DNA of 64,000 nucleotides from assembly GCF_016862395.1 (NCBI RefSeq), contig NZ_BOMW01000033.1, positions 1 through 64,000 of the forward strand, written 5' to 3'. Source of the stretch: Actinoplanes siamensis. GTDB taxonomy: Bacteria; Actinomycetota; Actinomycetes; Mycobacteriales; Micromonosporaceae. Positions 32,934-40,528 of the stretch are shown here, piece after piece (the stretch's first letter is position 1; the number at the start of each line of letters is the position of its first letter). A program made the position numbers and the translations under genes. The notes below the pieces were generated by a model. That model searched no databases, was not told the origin of the DNA, and was given only the letters and a program-made list of their open reading frames with translations.

Positions 32934-33045
32934 CGATCGTGCTGGTCGAGGAGTCGGGGTGACCGTCGTGCTGGTCGGAAGATCGGAGTGACCGTCGTGC
33001 TGGTCGAGGAGTCGAAGTGACCGTCGTGCTGGTCGAGGATCTCGA
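32930..33045 (+). repeat. Four tandem 29-bp repeats forming a ladder of three mini-ORFs into ygfZ
   Basis: Copies begin at 32930, 32959, 32988 and 33017. Each starts GTGACCGTCGTGCTGGTCG (first copy GTGACGATC). In copies 1-3 the frame opened by the GTG runs ten codons and ends in TGA that overlaps the GTG of the next copy. The mini-ORFs are 32930-32962 (MTIVLVEESG), 32959-32991 (MTVVLVGRSE) and 32988-33020 (MTVVLVEESK). Copy 4 is the real ygfZ start (MTVVLVEDLD). The fur stop overlaps the first GTG. The unit is the duplicated ygfZ 5' end. Confidence 0.95.
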
Positions 33046-34054
33046 CCCGAGTTCCGCCGATGCCGGGGTTCCCGCGCACTTCGGCGACCCGATGAAGGAG
33101 CAGCGCGTCCTGGAGTCGGCGGTCGGCCTGGTCGACCGCTCCAACCGGGACGTGATCGCGGTGCCGGGCGAGGAACGCGCGAGCTGGCTGCACACGCTGA
33201 CCACGCAACATCTGTCCGGATTGGCCGCGGGGCAGGGCTCCGAGCTGCTGGTGCTCTCCCCGCACGGGCACGTCGAGCAGCACGCGTTCGTCACCGAGGA
33301 CGGCACGACCGCCTGGCTGGACACCGAGCCCGGCGCGGGCGCCGGGCTGCTGAAGTACCTGGAGATGATGCGTTTCTTCACGAAGGTGGAGCCGCGCGAC
33401 GCGACGTCCGAGATCGCGGTGCTGTCGCTGGTCGGGCCGGCCGCCGCCGATCTCTTCCCGGATCTGGCCGCACCCCGGGTGGGCGCGGTGCCGGGTCCGA
33501 AGTTCGCCGCCGGGTCCGTTCCGCCCGCGGCGACCTCCAGCTATGCGGTACGCCCGTGCGAAGGCGGTCTCGCCCGTCGGGTGCCGCTCGGAGTGGACCT
33601 GCTGATCCCACGCGCCTCGAAGGCGGCGGTGATCGAGAAACTCGGTGTGCCGCAGGTCGGGCTGTGGGCCTACGAGGCGATCCGGGTCGCGGCCCGCATC
33701 CCGCGACTGGGGTACGAGACCGATCACCGCACGATCCCGGCCGAGGCTGATCTCGTGGCCGCCGCGGTGCATCTGGACAAGGGGTGTTACCGCGGTCAGG
33801 AGACCGTCGCGCGGGTGCATCACCTCGGCCGGCCGCCGCGCCGGCTGGTGCTGCTGCACCTGGACGGGATCGCCACCGACCACCCGCCGGTCCAAGGCAC
33901 CCCGGTGGAGCTGGACGGGCGGGCGGTCGGGTTCGTCGGGACCGCGGTGCGCCATCACGAGCTGGGGATGGTCGCGCTCGCGGTGTTGAAGCGGAACGTG
34001 GCGGACGACGCGCGCCTGACGGTGGGCGAGTCGGCGGCGGCGATCGACGCCTGA
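33017..34054 (+). CDS. ygfZ: YgfZ/GcvT-type folate-binding iron-sulfur protein
   Basis: A 345-residue protein with the YgfZ signature KGCYRGQE near residue 254, including its conserved Cys, and LHTLTTQHLSGL near the start. YgfZ uses tetrahydrofolate and supports iron-sulfur cluster enzymes such as MiaB. The start GTG is the last rung of a tandem repeat ladder, so translation may depend on reinitiation from fur through three 10-codon ORFs. Position after fur suits a role in iron metabolism. Confidence 0.92.
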   Translation: MTVVLVEDLDPSSADAGVPAHFGDPMKEQRVLESAVGLVDRSNRDVIAVPGEERASWLHTLTTQHLSGLAAGQGSELLVLSPHGHVEQHAFVTEDGTTAWLDTEPGAGAGLLKYLEMMRFFTKVEPRDATSEIAVLSLVGPAAADLFPDLAAPRVGAVPGPKFAAGSVPPAATSSYAVRPCEGGLARRVPLGVDLLIPRASKAAVIEKLGVPQVGLWAYEAIRVAARIPRLGYETDHRTIPAEADLVAAAVHLDKGCYRGQETVARVHHLGRPPRRLVLLHLDGIATDHPPVQGTPVELDGRAVGFVGTAVRHHELGMVALAVLKRNVADDARLTVGESAAAIDA

Positions 34055-34220
34055 GCGCGGGTGCCCCGCCCGACGCCCCCGGCGGGTGCGATCCGGTGCG
34101 CTGTGGGCGCGGCTCGGCGCGTAGTGCGGCGCGCGTGGCGGTCGCGGGCTTCGGCCGTACCCCCGAATCGGGTTTTGGTTTTGTTTTCCGGGTCCGAAGG
34201 GCGATGGCAGGATGACCGGC

Positions 34221-35054
34221 ATGACCGGGACCTTGATCACCGTCGCCCCGACCGGCGCGGAGAGCAGCAAGGCGGACGTGCCGGCTCTGCCAGTGACCCT
34301 GGACGAGCTGGTCGCGACCGCGAAAGAGTGCGAGGCGCTGGGCGCCGCCATCATCCACGTGCACATCCGGGACGACGACGCCCGGCCGACCCTGGACCAG
34401 GGCCGGCTGCGGGCGACCGTGGCCGCGCTGCGCGAGTCGACCGGGCTGATCGTTCAGCTCTCCTCGGGCGGCGCGGTGACCGATCCGGAGGCGGACCGGC
34501 TGGCGGTGCTGGACGCCGCGCCGGAGATGGCCTCGTGCACGATGGGCACCGTCAACTTCGGTGACGACGTCTTCCTGAACCGCTGGGAGTTCATCGTCGA
34601 CCTGCACACCCGCATGCAGGAGCGCGGCATCGTCCCGGAGTACGAGATCTTCGACCTGGGCCAGCTCACCACGCTGCAGCGGCTGCTCGGCAGGCACGGC
34701 CTGCCGTTCGGCGGCCACGTGCACCTGGACCTGGTGATGGGCGTGCCCGGCGGGATGCCCGGCACCGCTGCCGCGCTGGTCGCCTGCGAGCAGGCGATCC
34801 GCGATCTGCCGGCGGGCACCACGTTCTCGGCGGCCGGCATCGGCCGCAGCACGATCCCGGTCATGCTGGCCTCGCTGTCGGCCGGCGGGCACCTGCGGGT
34901 CGGCATGGAGGACACCATCACGTACGCCAAGGGCCGCCCCGTCGAGTCGAACATGCAGCTGGTGGCTCGGGCCGTCGGGTTCGCCCAGCTGGCCCAGCGC
35001 CCGCCGCTCACCCCGGCGCAGGCCCGTGAGCTGCTGGGGGTGCCGGCCCGATGA
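34221..35054 (+). CDS. Beta-keto acid cleavage enzyme (BKACE, DUF849)
   Basis: A 277-residue TIM-barrel. VAPTGAE near the start, HVHIRDDD (zinc His pair), EYEIFDLGQL, GGHVHLDLVMGVPGGMP and GMEDTITYAKGRP with the conserved Glu. The family condenses a beta-keto acid with acetyl-CoA, giving a CoA ester and acetoacetate. The substrate in this branch is unknown. ATG 34221 follows a CAGGAT -10-like hexamer by 7 nt; ATG 34212 is also in frame. The asparaginase start overlaps its stop (ATGA). Confidence 0.88.
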   Translation: MTGTLITVAPTGAESSKADVPALPVTLDELVATAKECEALGAAIIHVHIRDDDARPTLDQGRLRATVAALRESTGLIVQLSSGGAVTDPEADRLAVLDAAPEMASCTMGTVNFGDDVFLNRWEFIVDLHTRMQERGIVPEYEIFDLGQLTTLQRLLGRHGLPFGGHVHLDLVMGVPGGMPGTAAALVACEQAIRDLPAGTTFSAAGIGRSTIPVMLASLSAGGHLRVGMEDTITYAKGRPVESNMQLVARAVGFAQLAQRPPLTPAQARELLGVPAR

Positions 35055-35962
35055 CAGTCGTCGCGGAGGTGGTCCGCTCCGGGTTCGTGGAGAGCGTGCA
35101 CCACGGTGTCGTGGCGTTCTCGGACCGGCCCGGCGTCGGTGACGTGGACAGCCCGTTCTTCCCCCGTTCGTCGAACAAGCCGTTGCAGACGGTCGGCATG
35201 CTGCGCAGCGGCCTGGTGCCGCGGGAGGCGGCCGATCTCGCCCTGATCAGCGCCAGTCACGACGGCGAATCGTTCCATCTGGAGCGGGTCGCCGCCGTGC
35301 TGGCCGCGGCGGGGCTCGGCCCCGAGGCGCTGCGCTGCCCGGCCGACCTGCCGCTCGGCGACTCGGTACGGGAGGCGCACCTACGGGCCGGCGGGCGGCC
35401 GCAACCGATCCTGATGAACTGCTCCGGCAAGCACGCCGGGATGCTGGCGGCGTGTGTGGCGAACGGCTGGGACCTGGAGTCGTACCTGGATCCCAAGCAT
35501 CCGCTGCAGCTCGCGCTCGCCGACGCGGTGAGCGAGCTGGCCGGTGAGCCGATCGCGGCGGCCGGGGTGGACGGCTGCGGCGCCCCGGTGCTGGCGGTCT
35601 CGCCGACCGGCCTGGCCCGGGCGTTCCTGCGGCTGGTGTCGGCCGCTCCGGGCACGCCGGAACGGCGGGTCGCGGACGCGATGCGGGCCCATCCGGAGCT
35701 GGTCGCGGGCACCGGCTCGGCGGACACCGTCCTGATGCGCGCGGTGCCCGGCCTGCTGGTGAAGCGGGGCGCGGACGGCGTGGTCGCGGCCGCCGTGCCG
35801 GGTGTCGCCGGGATCGCCGTGAAGATCTCCGACGGCGCGGTCCGGGCCCGGGTCCCGGTGCTGCTGGAGGCGCTGCGCCGGGTGGGCGTCACGCCGCCGG
35901 CGCTGGAGGAGGTCGTGCTGGGCGGCGGTCGTCCGGTCGGCGAGGTCCGTTCCGTCTGGTGA
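35051..35962 (+). CDS. L-asparaginase, Rhizobium-etli type (asparaginase II)
   Basis: A 303-residue protein with RSSNKPLQ, CSGKHAGMLAAC and DGCGAPVLAVSPTGLA, the serine/lysine-based motifs of the ReAV-type asparaginase family that is unrelated to E. coli AnsA/B. It hydrolyses asparagine to aspartate and ammonia. It is coupled to the BKACE gene, so both may serve amino-acid breakdown. A large palindrome follows its stop. Confidence 0.9.
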   Translation: MTVVAEVVRSGFVESVHHGVVAFSDRPGVGDVDSPFFPRSSNKPLQTVGMLRSGLVPREAADLALISASHDGESFHLERVAAVLAAAGLGPEALRCPADLPLGDSVREAHLRAGGRPQPILMNCSGKHAGMLAACVANGWDLESYLDPKHPLQLALADAVSELAGEPIAAAGVDGCGAPVLAVSPTGLARAFLRLVSAAPGTPERRVADAMRAHPELVAGTGSADTVLMRAVPGLLVKRGADGVVAAAVPGVAGIAVKISDGAVRARVPVLLEALRRVGVTPPALEEVVLGGGRPVGEVRSVW

Positions 35963-35972
35963 CGTGGTTCAC

Positions 35973-36009
35973 GCTAGCTGCTGCAAGCATTTTGCTTGCA
36001 GCGGCTAGC
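35973..36009 (+). promoter_or_regulatory. Palindromic operator (17-bp arms) before the XRE gene
   Basis: GCTAGCTGCTGCAAGCA (35973-35989) and TGCTTGCAGCGGCTAGC (35993-36009) are reverse complements with one mismatch, around a TTT loop. The right arm contains the -35. It could also act as a hairpin after the asparaginase stop, but no T-tract follows. Autoregulation by the XRE protein is the simplest reading. Confidence 0.75.
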
Positions 36010-36024
36010 ACGGCGAGCTAACTT
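35996..36024 (+). promoter_or_regulatory. Sigma-70-type promoter of the XRE-hbhA operon
   Basis: -35 TTGCAG near 35996, 17-bp spacer and -10 TAACTT (36019-36024), then 6 nt to ATG 36031: a leaderless start. Confidence 0.7.
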
Positions 36025-36030
36025 GGGGAC

Positions 36031-36504
36031 ATGGCCAACAAGGACCTGCCGCAGGACATCGGGACGTTCATCCGCGACCTGAGGCAGACCGCGAAGATCT
36101 CGCTGCGGCAGCTCGCCGACAAGGCCGGGGTGAGCAACCCCTACCTCAGCCAGATCGAGCGTGGCCTGCGCAAGCCGAGCGCCGAGGTGCTGCAGCAGAT
36201 CGCCAGCGCCCTGCGTGTGTCGACGCCCGCGATGTACCTGCGGGCCGGACTGCTCGACGGCGAGGGCCAGCAGGGCGTGCTGGCGGCCATCGCGGTCGAC
36301 CCGGAGCTCACGATCGCGCAGAAGCAGTCCCTGTCGCAGATCTACGAGACGTTCCGCAACGAGAACGCTCGGAACGCGCCCGTTGTCGACGAGCCCACGC
36401 CCGGCACGGACCCCTCGGAAGAGGAGGACCTGCTGAAGCAGGCCGTGCTCGCGGAGGAGAGCGGCGCGCCCCGGACCAACCCGATCGCCGAGGAGACGAA
36501 ATGA
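36031..36504 (+). CDS. XRE-family transcriptional regulator
   Basis: A 157-residue protein. The helix-turn-helix is at about residues 10-65 (FIRDLRQTAKISLRQLADKAGVSNPYLSQIERGLRKPS), followed by a short dimer region and an acidic tail (PSEEEDLLK). The order XRE, HbhA-like, DUF2516 matches Mycobacterium tuberculosis Rv0474-Rv0476, so it is the Rv0474 counterpart. The overlap ATGA at 36501 couples it to the next gene. Confidence 0.9.
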   Translation: MANKDLPQDIGTFIRDLRQTAKISLRQLADKAGVSNPYLSQIERGLRKPSAEVLQQIASALRVSTPAMYLRAGLLDGEGQQGVLAAIAVDPELTIAQKQSLSQIYETFRNENARNAPVVDEPTPGTDPSEEEDLLKQAVLAEESGAPRTNPIAEETK

Positions 36505-36977
36505 CAGAGCAGACCAAGACCAGGATTCCCGCCCCGCTGTACGCCGCCGCAGGCGCCGGTGACCTGGCCTACCAGCAGCTGCGCAAGCTGCCGGCGGTGC
36601 TCACCGAGCTGAGCGACCGCGCCGCGGCCTCGCTGCGCACCGCCAACGCGCAGGCCGGAGAGCTGCAGAAGAAGGCCGCCGGCACGGACTTCGACGCGCT
36701 GCGCACCAACGCCACCACCGCGGCCGCCGCGTTCGCGCAGATCGCCCAGGAGCGCGCCGTCGCGGCGTACACCGCTCTGGTCGCCCGCGGCGAGAAGGTC
36801 GTCGGCACCGGCATCGTCGAGTCCGCCGAGGTGGTCAACGCGGACATCGAGGCCACCGAGGCGCCGAAGGCGGTCGAGGCCGTGGCCGAGGCGGCCAAGG
36901 CCGTCGAGTCCGCCGACGCCGCGCCGAAGCCGCGCAAGCGGGTCAAGGCCACCCCGGCCCCCAAGCCGGCCGAGTAA
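36501..36977 (+). CDS. hbhA: HbhA-like heparin-binding hemagglutinin homologue
   Basis: A 158-residue protein. Helical, coiled-coil-like N-terminal two thirds (PLYAAAGAGDLAYQQLRKLP, then Ala/Arg/Glu-rich helices). The C-terminal tail is rich in Lys, Pro and Ala (PKPRKRVKATPAPKPAE). In M. tuberculosis HbhA binds heparan sulfate with such a tail, but here the tail is shorter, so adhesion is uncertain. A structural or cell-envelope role is more likely in a soil organism. Confidence 0.8.
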   Translation: MTEQTKTRIPAPLYAAAGAGDLAYQQLRKLPAVLTELSDRAAASLRTANAQAGELQKKAAGTDFDALRTNATTAAAAFAQIAQERAVAAYTALVARGEKVVGTGIVESAEVVNADIEATEAPKAVEAVAEAAKAVESADAAPKPRKRVKATPAPKPAE

Positions 36978-37025
36978 GCATCCCGACATGATCCGCGGGC
37001 CCCGGCAACGCCGGGGCCCGCGGCA

Positions 37026-37031
37026 TAGACT
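37026..37031 (+). promoter_or_regulatory. Leaderless -10 (TAGACT) for DUF2516
   Basis: TAGACT, then 7 nt, then ATG 37039. A GGGCCCCGGC/GCCGGGGCCC-type hairpin precedes it at about 36998-37021. Confidence 0.6.
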
Positions 37032-37038
37032 TTCCGGC

Positions 37039-37353
37039 ATGGCCTCTTCCGCGCCGATCTTCTACGACGACGTCCTGCGGGTCGTCCAGCTCCTGATCCT
37101 GCTCATCGCCCTGATCCTGGAGACGGTCGCCTTCGTGCACTGCCTGACCCAGCGCGGCGCGGCGTTCCAGGCGCTCGGCACCCTGCCCAAGGGTGCGTGG
37201 GCCGCGATCATCGGGATCTGCGCCCTGCTCACCTACTGGGGGAGCAGCGCGCTCGGCATCTTCGGCCTGATCGGCATCGCCGCCGCGCTGATCTATCTGC
37301 TCGATGTGCGGCCGGGGCTCCGGGACATCGCCGACGGCAAGGGCTTCTGGTGA
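37039..37353 (+). CDS. DUF2516 membrane protein (Rv0476-like)
   Basis: A 104-residue protein with three hydrophobic segments: VVQLLILLIALILETVAFVH, WAAIIGICALLTYW and LGIFGLIGIAAALIYLLDV. It ends DVRPGLRDIADGKGFW, a DUF2516 hallmark. Function unknown. It has its own leaderless promoter although it follows hbhA. Confidence 0.87.
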   Translation: MASSAPIFYDDVLRVVQLLILLIALILETVAFVHCLTQRGAAFQALGTLPKGAWAAIIGICALLTYWGSSALGIFGLIGIAAALIYLLDVRPGLRDIADGKGFW

Positions 37354-37447
37354 TCGCTCGGCTCCACCCGATCTCCGCTTCCCCCGCTGAGTCGTCCGCG
37401 TCGCGCCGGTCGACCCTGGCCCGCACGCCGCGCGTGCGGGCTTCGCG

Positions 37448-38332
37448 GTGAGGGCGCGTTTCGGTCCGCCGCCGCCCGATGGCGGGCCGCGCCTTCAGCG
37501 CGTCGACCGGACCGGGCCGCGATCTGGTCGCCCCACGCTGCCGGGTCCGGCCACCGAGCTGGTCGCTCTTGCTTCGGGTGTACGTGTGGAGCAGCTCACC
37601 ACCGGCGCCGGCGACCCGGTCACCGTCTTCGCGCACGGACTGGCCGGGGACATCTCCGGCACCCGCCCGCTCGGCAGCGCGGTGGCCGGCCGCCGGGTGT
37701 TCTTCCAGTTCCGCGGGCACGGCCGCTCGGACACCCCGCCCGGCCCGTGGACCTTCGGAGACCTGGCCACCGACCTGCGCGGCGTGGCCGACCTGGCCGG
37801 CGCCACCCGGGCGCTCGGGGTCAGCATGGCTGCGGGGGCCCTGTGCCGCCTGCTCGCCGAGACCCCGGACCGTTTCGAGCGGGTGGTGTTCTACCTTCCG
37901 GCCCCGCTGGACGGCCGCCGCCCGCGGGCAGCTGTCCGGCGCCTGGATCGCCTGCTCGCCTCGGTCGAGTCCGGTGAAGCCGCGATGATCGCCGACGCCG
38001 TCGAGCCGGAACTGCCGGCCGCGGTCCGCAACACTCCGGTCGGCTGGGGCTACCTGCGGCAGCGGGTCGAGCAACTCCAGCGGGACGGCTTGGCTCCGGA
38101 ACTCGCCGGCCTCTGGTCCGCGCCGGCCGTTCCGGACGAGTCGCTGCTCAAGGCGTTCCGAGGGCGGGCCCTGGTGCTGGGCTGCCGCGACGACGAGATC
38201 CATCCGGTCTCCTGGGCCGAGCGGCTGGCCGCGCTCCTCGACGCGGAGCTGCACATCTACGACCGTCCCGCGGTCCTCTGGACCAACCGTGCCGACCTGC
38301 GGGACCGAGTCTCCACCTTTCTCAACGCCTGA
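37448..38332 (+). CDS. Alpha/beta-hydrolase fold protein
   Basis: About 294 residues. FAHGLAGDISGTRPL gives the oxyanion loop and LGVSMAAGALCRLL the nucleophile elbow, with Ser in G-V-S-M-A. CRDDEIHPVSWAERLAALL should hold the acid. I find no clear catalytic His at the usual C-terminal place (YDRPAVLWTNRADL), so activity is uncertain. The start at GTG 37448 gives a Pro/Arg-rich leader of 35 residues that may be too long. Confidence 0.75.
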   Translation: MRARFGPPPPDGGPRLQRVDRTGPRSGRPTLPGPATELVALASGVRVEQLTTGAGDPVTVFAHGLAGDISGTRPLGSAVAGRRVFFQFRGHGRSDTPPGPWTFGDLATDLRGVADLAGATRALGVSMAAGALCRLLAETPDRFERVVFYLPAPLDGRRPRAAVRRLDRLLASVESGEAAMIADAVEPELPAAVRNTPVGWGYLRQRVEQLQRDGLAPELAGLWSAPAVPDESLLKAFRGRALVLGCRDDEIHPVSWAERLAALLDAELHIYDRPAVLWTNRADLRDRVSTFLNA

Positions 38333-38593
38333 CCCCGCAGGCCCACTCGCCGGTCCGCCCGGCGTTCCGTGCCGCCTTGCCCGGTCCGGCCCGACCCCGC
38401 GTGCCGCCTTCCGCTCGCCTGCTCGGCTTTTGCTGTCCGCAGGCCCGGGGCCGCTTCGCCGCCCTCCTCCGCCTGCGGTCCTCGCCGACGGGGGTGCCGT
38501 CGAGAACGCCGGGTGGTGCGCCGCGCACGGGTCTCGGTGGTCTTGCCCGCTGGCGAACCGTAACTTTTCGCGCCTTCGAGCGATGGTTCAAGC

Positions 38594-39049
38594 GTGCGCT
38601 TGTCCCCTAAATCCGTGTTTATCGGCGTTCTGCTGATCGGGTTGCCGTTCGCCGTCGTGGTCGGGTGGGCTCTGGGCACCCCCATCGTGCGTACCGTCGC
38701 CGCGCCGGAGACCCGTGGAGCCGGCGGCAGTGGCGCCCTCGGCGTATCCCCGGATCCCACGGAGACGTCCACCGGCGGCTACGCGACCCACGCCCCCCGC
38801 CCGGCCGGTGGCGACCATTCCCCGATCGTGGTCGTCAACAGCACGGTGATCACCAAGACGGTCACGGTGGCCGCCTCGCCTCCCCCGGCCGCCCCGCCGG
38901 CGTCGACGATCCCGCCGATCGTGAGCATGCCGCCGGTACCGACGCCGACCCAGATCACCGGCCCGCCCGAGCCGACCCCCACCCCGTCGGAGAGCCCCTC
39001 GGAAAGCGCCGAGGCCGCCCCGTCCTCCCCGGCCACCCCCAGCCCCTGA
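38594..39049 (+). CDS. Small membrane-anchored protein with Pro/Thr/Ser-rich tail
   Basis: A 151-residue protein. One membrane segment (VFIGVLLIGLPFAVVVGWAL) near the N-terminus; everything after is low complexity, rich in Pro, Thr and Ser (for example TPTPSESPSESAEAAPSSP). It is probably an extracytoplasmic stalk. No family recognised. The GTG start is likely but unproven. The 260-bp gap upstream contains no other gene that I can support. Confidence 0.65.
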   Translation: MRLSPKSVFIGVLLIGLPFAVVVGWALGTPIVRTVAAPETRGAGGSGALGVSPDPTETSTGGYATHAPRPAGGDHSPIVVVNSTVITKTVTVAASPPPAAPPASTIPPIVSMPPVPTPTQITGPPEPTPTPSESPSESAEAAPSSPATPSP

Positions 39050-39183
39050 GCCCTCGCGGACCACCCCCGGTAGCGCTGGTGGTCATTCAGCACGAACGAC
39101 GACGCTGGGCCCCAGCTCGGCGGTTGCGGCTGGGGTCCGTGGTGGTTGTCGGGCTCGGACGACCAGGATGGGGAGAAGACCCG

Positions 39184-39573
39184 TTACCCGAGTTCGGCGG
39201 CGACCCTTTGGGCGGTGCCGGCGGCTTCGGGGCCGAAGAGGACCAGGCGGGCCGTCCGGACGTGGACCGGCGCGGCGCCGCGCAAGGTGGTCAGCGCCTG
39301 GCGGACGGCGTCCTCGACGGGCCACCGGTAGACGCCGGCTGAGATCAGCGGGAACGCCACCGACCGCGCGCCCAGCTCGTCGGCCACTCGCAGGGATTTC
39401 GTGTAGCAGGAGCGCAGCAGCTCGGTGCGGTCCTCGGTGGAGCTGTGCACCGGGCCGACCGTATGGATCACCCCGTCCACCCCACCGCCGCCCAGCAGGG
39501 ACGAGTTCGCCGCGTTGACGATCGCGTCGACCTGCTGGGTGGTGATGTCGCCCTCGATCAGCTCGATCTGCAT
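39184..39573 (-). CDS. Macro-domain protein with an internal deletion
   Basis: A 129-residue protein. It begins MQIELIEGDITTQQVDAIVNAANSSLLGGGGVDG, as in ADP-ribose-processing macro domains of about 170 residues. It then jumps directly to VIHTVGPVHSS, omitting roughly 38 residues normally between these points (the helix with HRAAG and the strand with ARYVIHTVGP). The rest (FPLISAGVYRWPVEDAVRQAL) is intact, and the frame is kept. ADP-ribose binding may be lost. GAGGAG 7 nt upstream supports ATG 39573. Confidence 0.85.
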   Translation of the reverse strand: MQIELIEGDITTQQVDAIVNAANSSLLGGGGVDGVIHTVGPVHSSTEDRTELLRSCYTKSLRVADELGARSVAFPLISAGVYRWPVEDAVRQALTTLRGAAPVHVRTARLVLFGPEAAGTAQRVAAELG

Positions 39574-39600
39574 GCGTGACTCCTCAACAGGTTTCCTGCA

Positions 39601-39638
39601 CAACCATGCACTCGGAAAGGCGCAACCACCCACTCGGA
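39601..39638. repeat. Direct repeat pair before the macro-domain gene
   Basis: CAACCATGCACTCGGA (39601-39616) and CAACCACCCACTCGGA (39623-39638) differ at two positions and are spaced 22 bp, two helical turns. It is a candidate regulator site. Confidence 0.6.
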
Positions 39639-39703
39639 GCAAGCGGGGTGCGGCGATCGTTCTGCACGCGCCGGCGACCTGGGAGTCCTCGGGGGAGAAA
39701 GGA

Positions 39704-40504
39704 CTACAGCGGGCTGGCTGTGGTGATCTCGGTGGGTCTGCCGAGGACGCGGCGGGAGAGCAGCGTGGCTCCGGCGATCGCGGCCGGCATCAGGAAGATC
39801 GCGCCCAGCGGGATCAGGAAGGCGCAGAAGACCGCCACGCCGAAGCCCAGCGTGAGCGGCACGTTGCCGGCCAGCACCACCCGGCGGTGGCGCAGGCGCT
39901 GGCCGCGGCGCTGGAACGGGACGCCGGTGAGCTCCAGGGCCAGCAGCCAGCCGCCGACCGCGCCGGCCAGGACCGGGATCACCGTCTGGCCGACCACCGG
40001 GAGGAAGCCGAGCAGGAACAGCGGGATTCCGGCCAGGACGGAGAGGCCGATCAGGCGCAGCGAGTCGGCCAGGCTGCGGCGCAACCCGCTCCAGAGGCCG
40101 ACCTCGACGGCGTCCGGGACGCCGCCGTAGCGGTTCTCGACCATCTCCGAGATCTTCTCGTAGAACGGGTCGCCGATCAGCAGGGTGACCGCTGTGAAGG
40201 TGAGGATGCCCAGGAGCAGGGCCAGGCCGAGCACCCCGGCGCCGGCCAGGACCTCGACGAAATCGCGCCAGAAGCCGGACCAGTCGTCGGCGAACCAGGT
40301 GGCGTGCTCCGAGAGGTCCGGGAGGTAGCGGATCAGCACGACCAGCGCGATCGTGTAGACGACGCCGGAGATCAGGGCCGGGAGCAGGCCCAGGCCGAGC
40401 ATCCGCGGGCTGCTCAGGATCAGGCCGAGGCCGCGGCCGAGCAGGCCCGCGCCGGTGACGAACTGGCGGACCGTGGCGAACGGCCGATTCGGATCTTCCT
40501 TCAC
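39704..40504 (-). CDS. EI24/CysZ-like membrane protein
   Basis: A 266-residue protein of the EI24 domain family. It has about six membrane segments, with LIGDPFYEKISEMVENRYGG between the second and third and LGFLPVVGQTVIPVLAG as family landmarks. Bacterial CysZ members import sulfate; whether this one does is uncertain. GTG 40504 has a leaderless-like -10, TAAGCT (40513-40518), 8 nt upstream. Confidence 0.85.
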   Translation of the reverse strand: MKEDPNRPFATVRQFVTGAGLLGRGLGLILSSPRMLGLGLLPALISGVVYTIALVVLIRYLPDLSEHATWFADDWSGFWRDFVEVLAGAGVLGLALLLGILTFTAVTLLIGDPFYEKISEMVENRYGGVPDAVEVGLWSGLRRSLADSLRLIGLSVLAGIPLFLLGFLPVVGQTVIPVLAGAVGGWLLALELTGVPFQRRGQRLRHRRVVLAGNVPLTLGFGVAVFCAFLIPLGAIFLMPAAIAGATLLSRRVLGRPTEITTASPL

Positions 40505-40528
40505 GCCTGGCGAGCTTAGTGGAGCCGG

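Noticed and set aside
32930-33045. CRISPR-like array (29-bp repeats)
   Set aside because: The units are contiguous without spacers and duplicate the ygfZ start; not a CRISPR.
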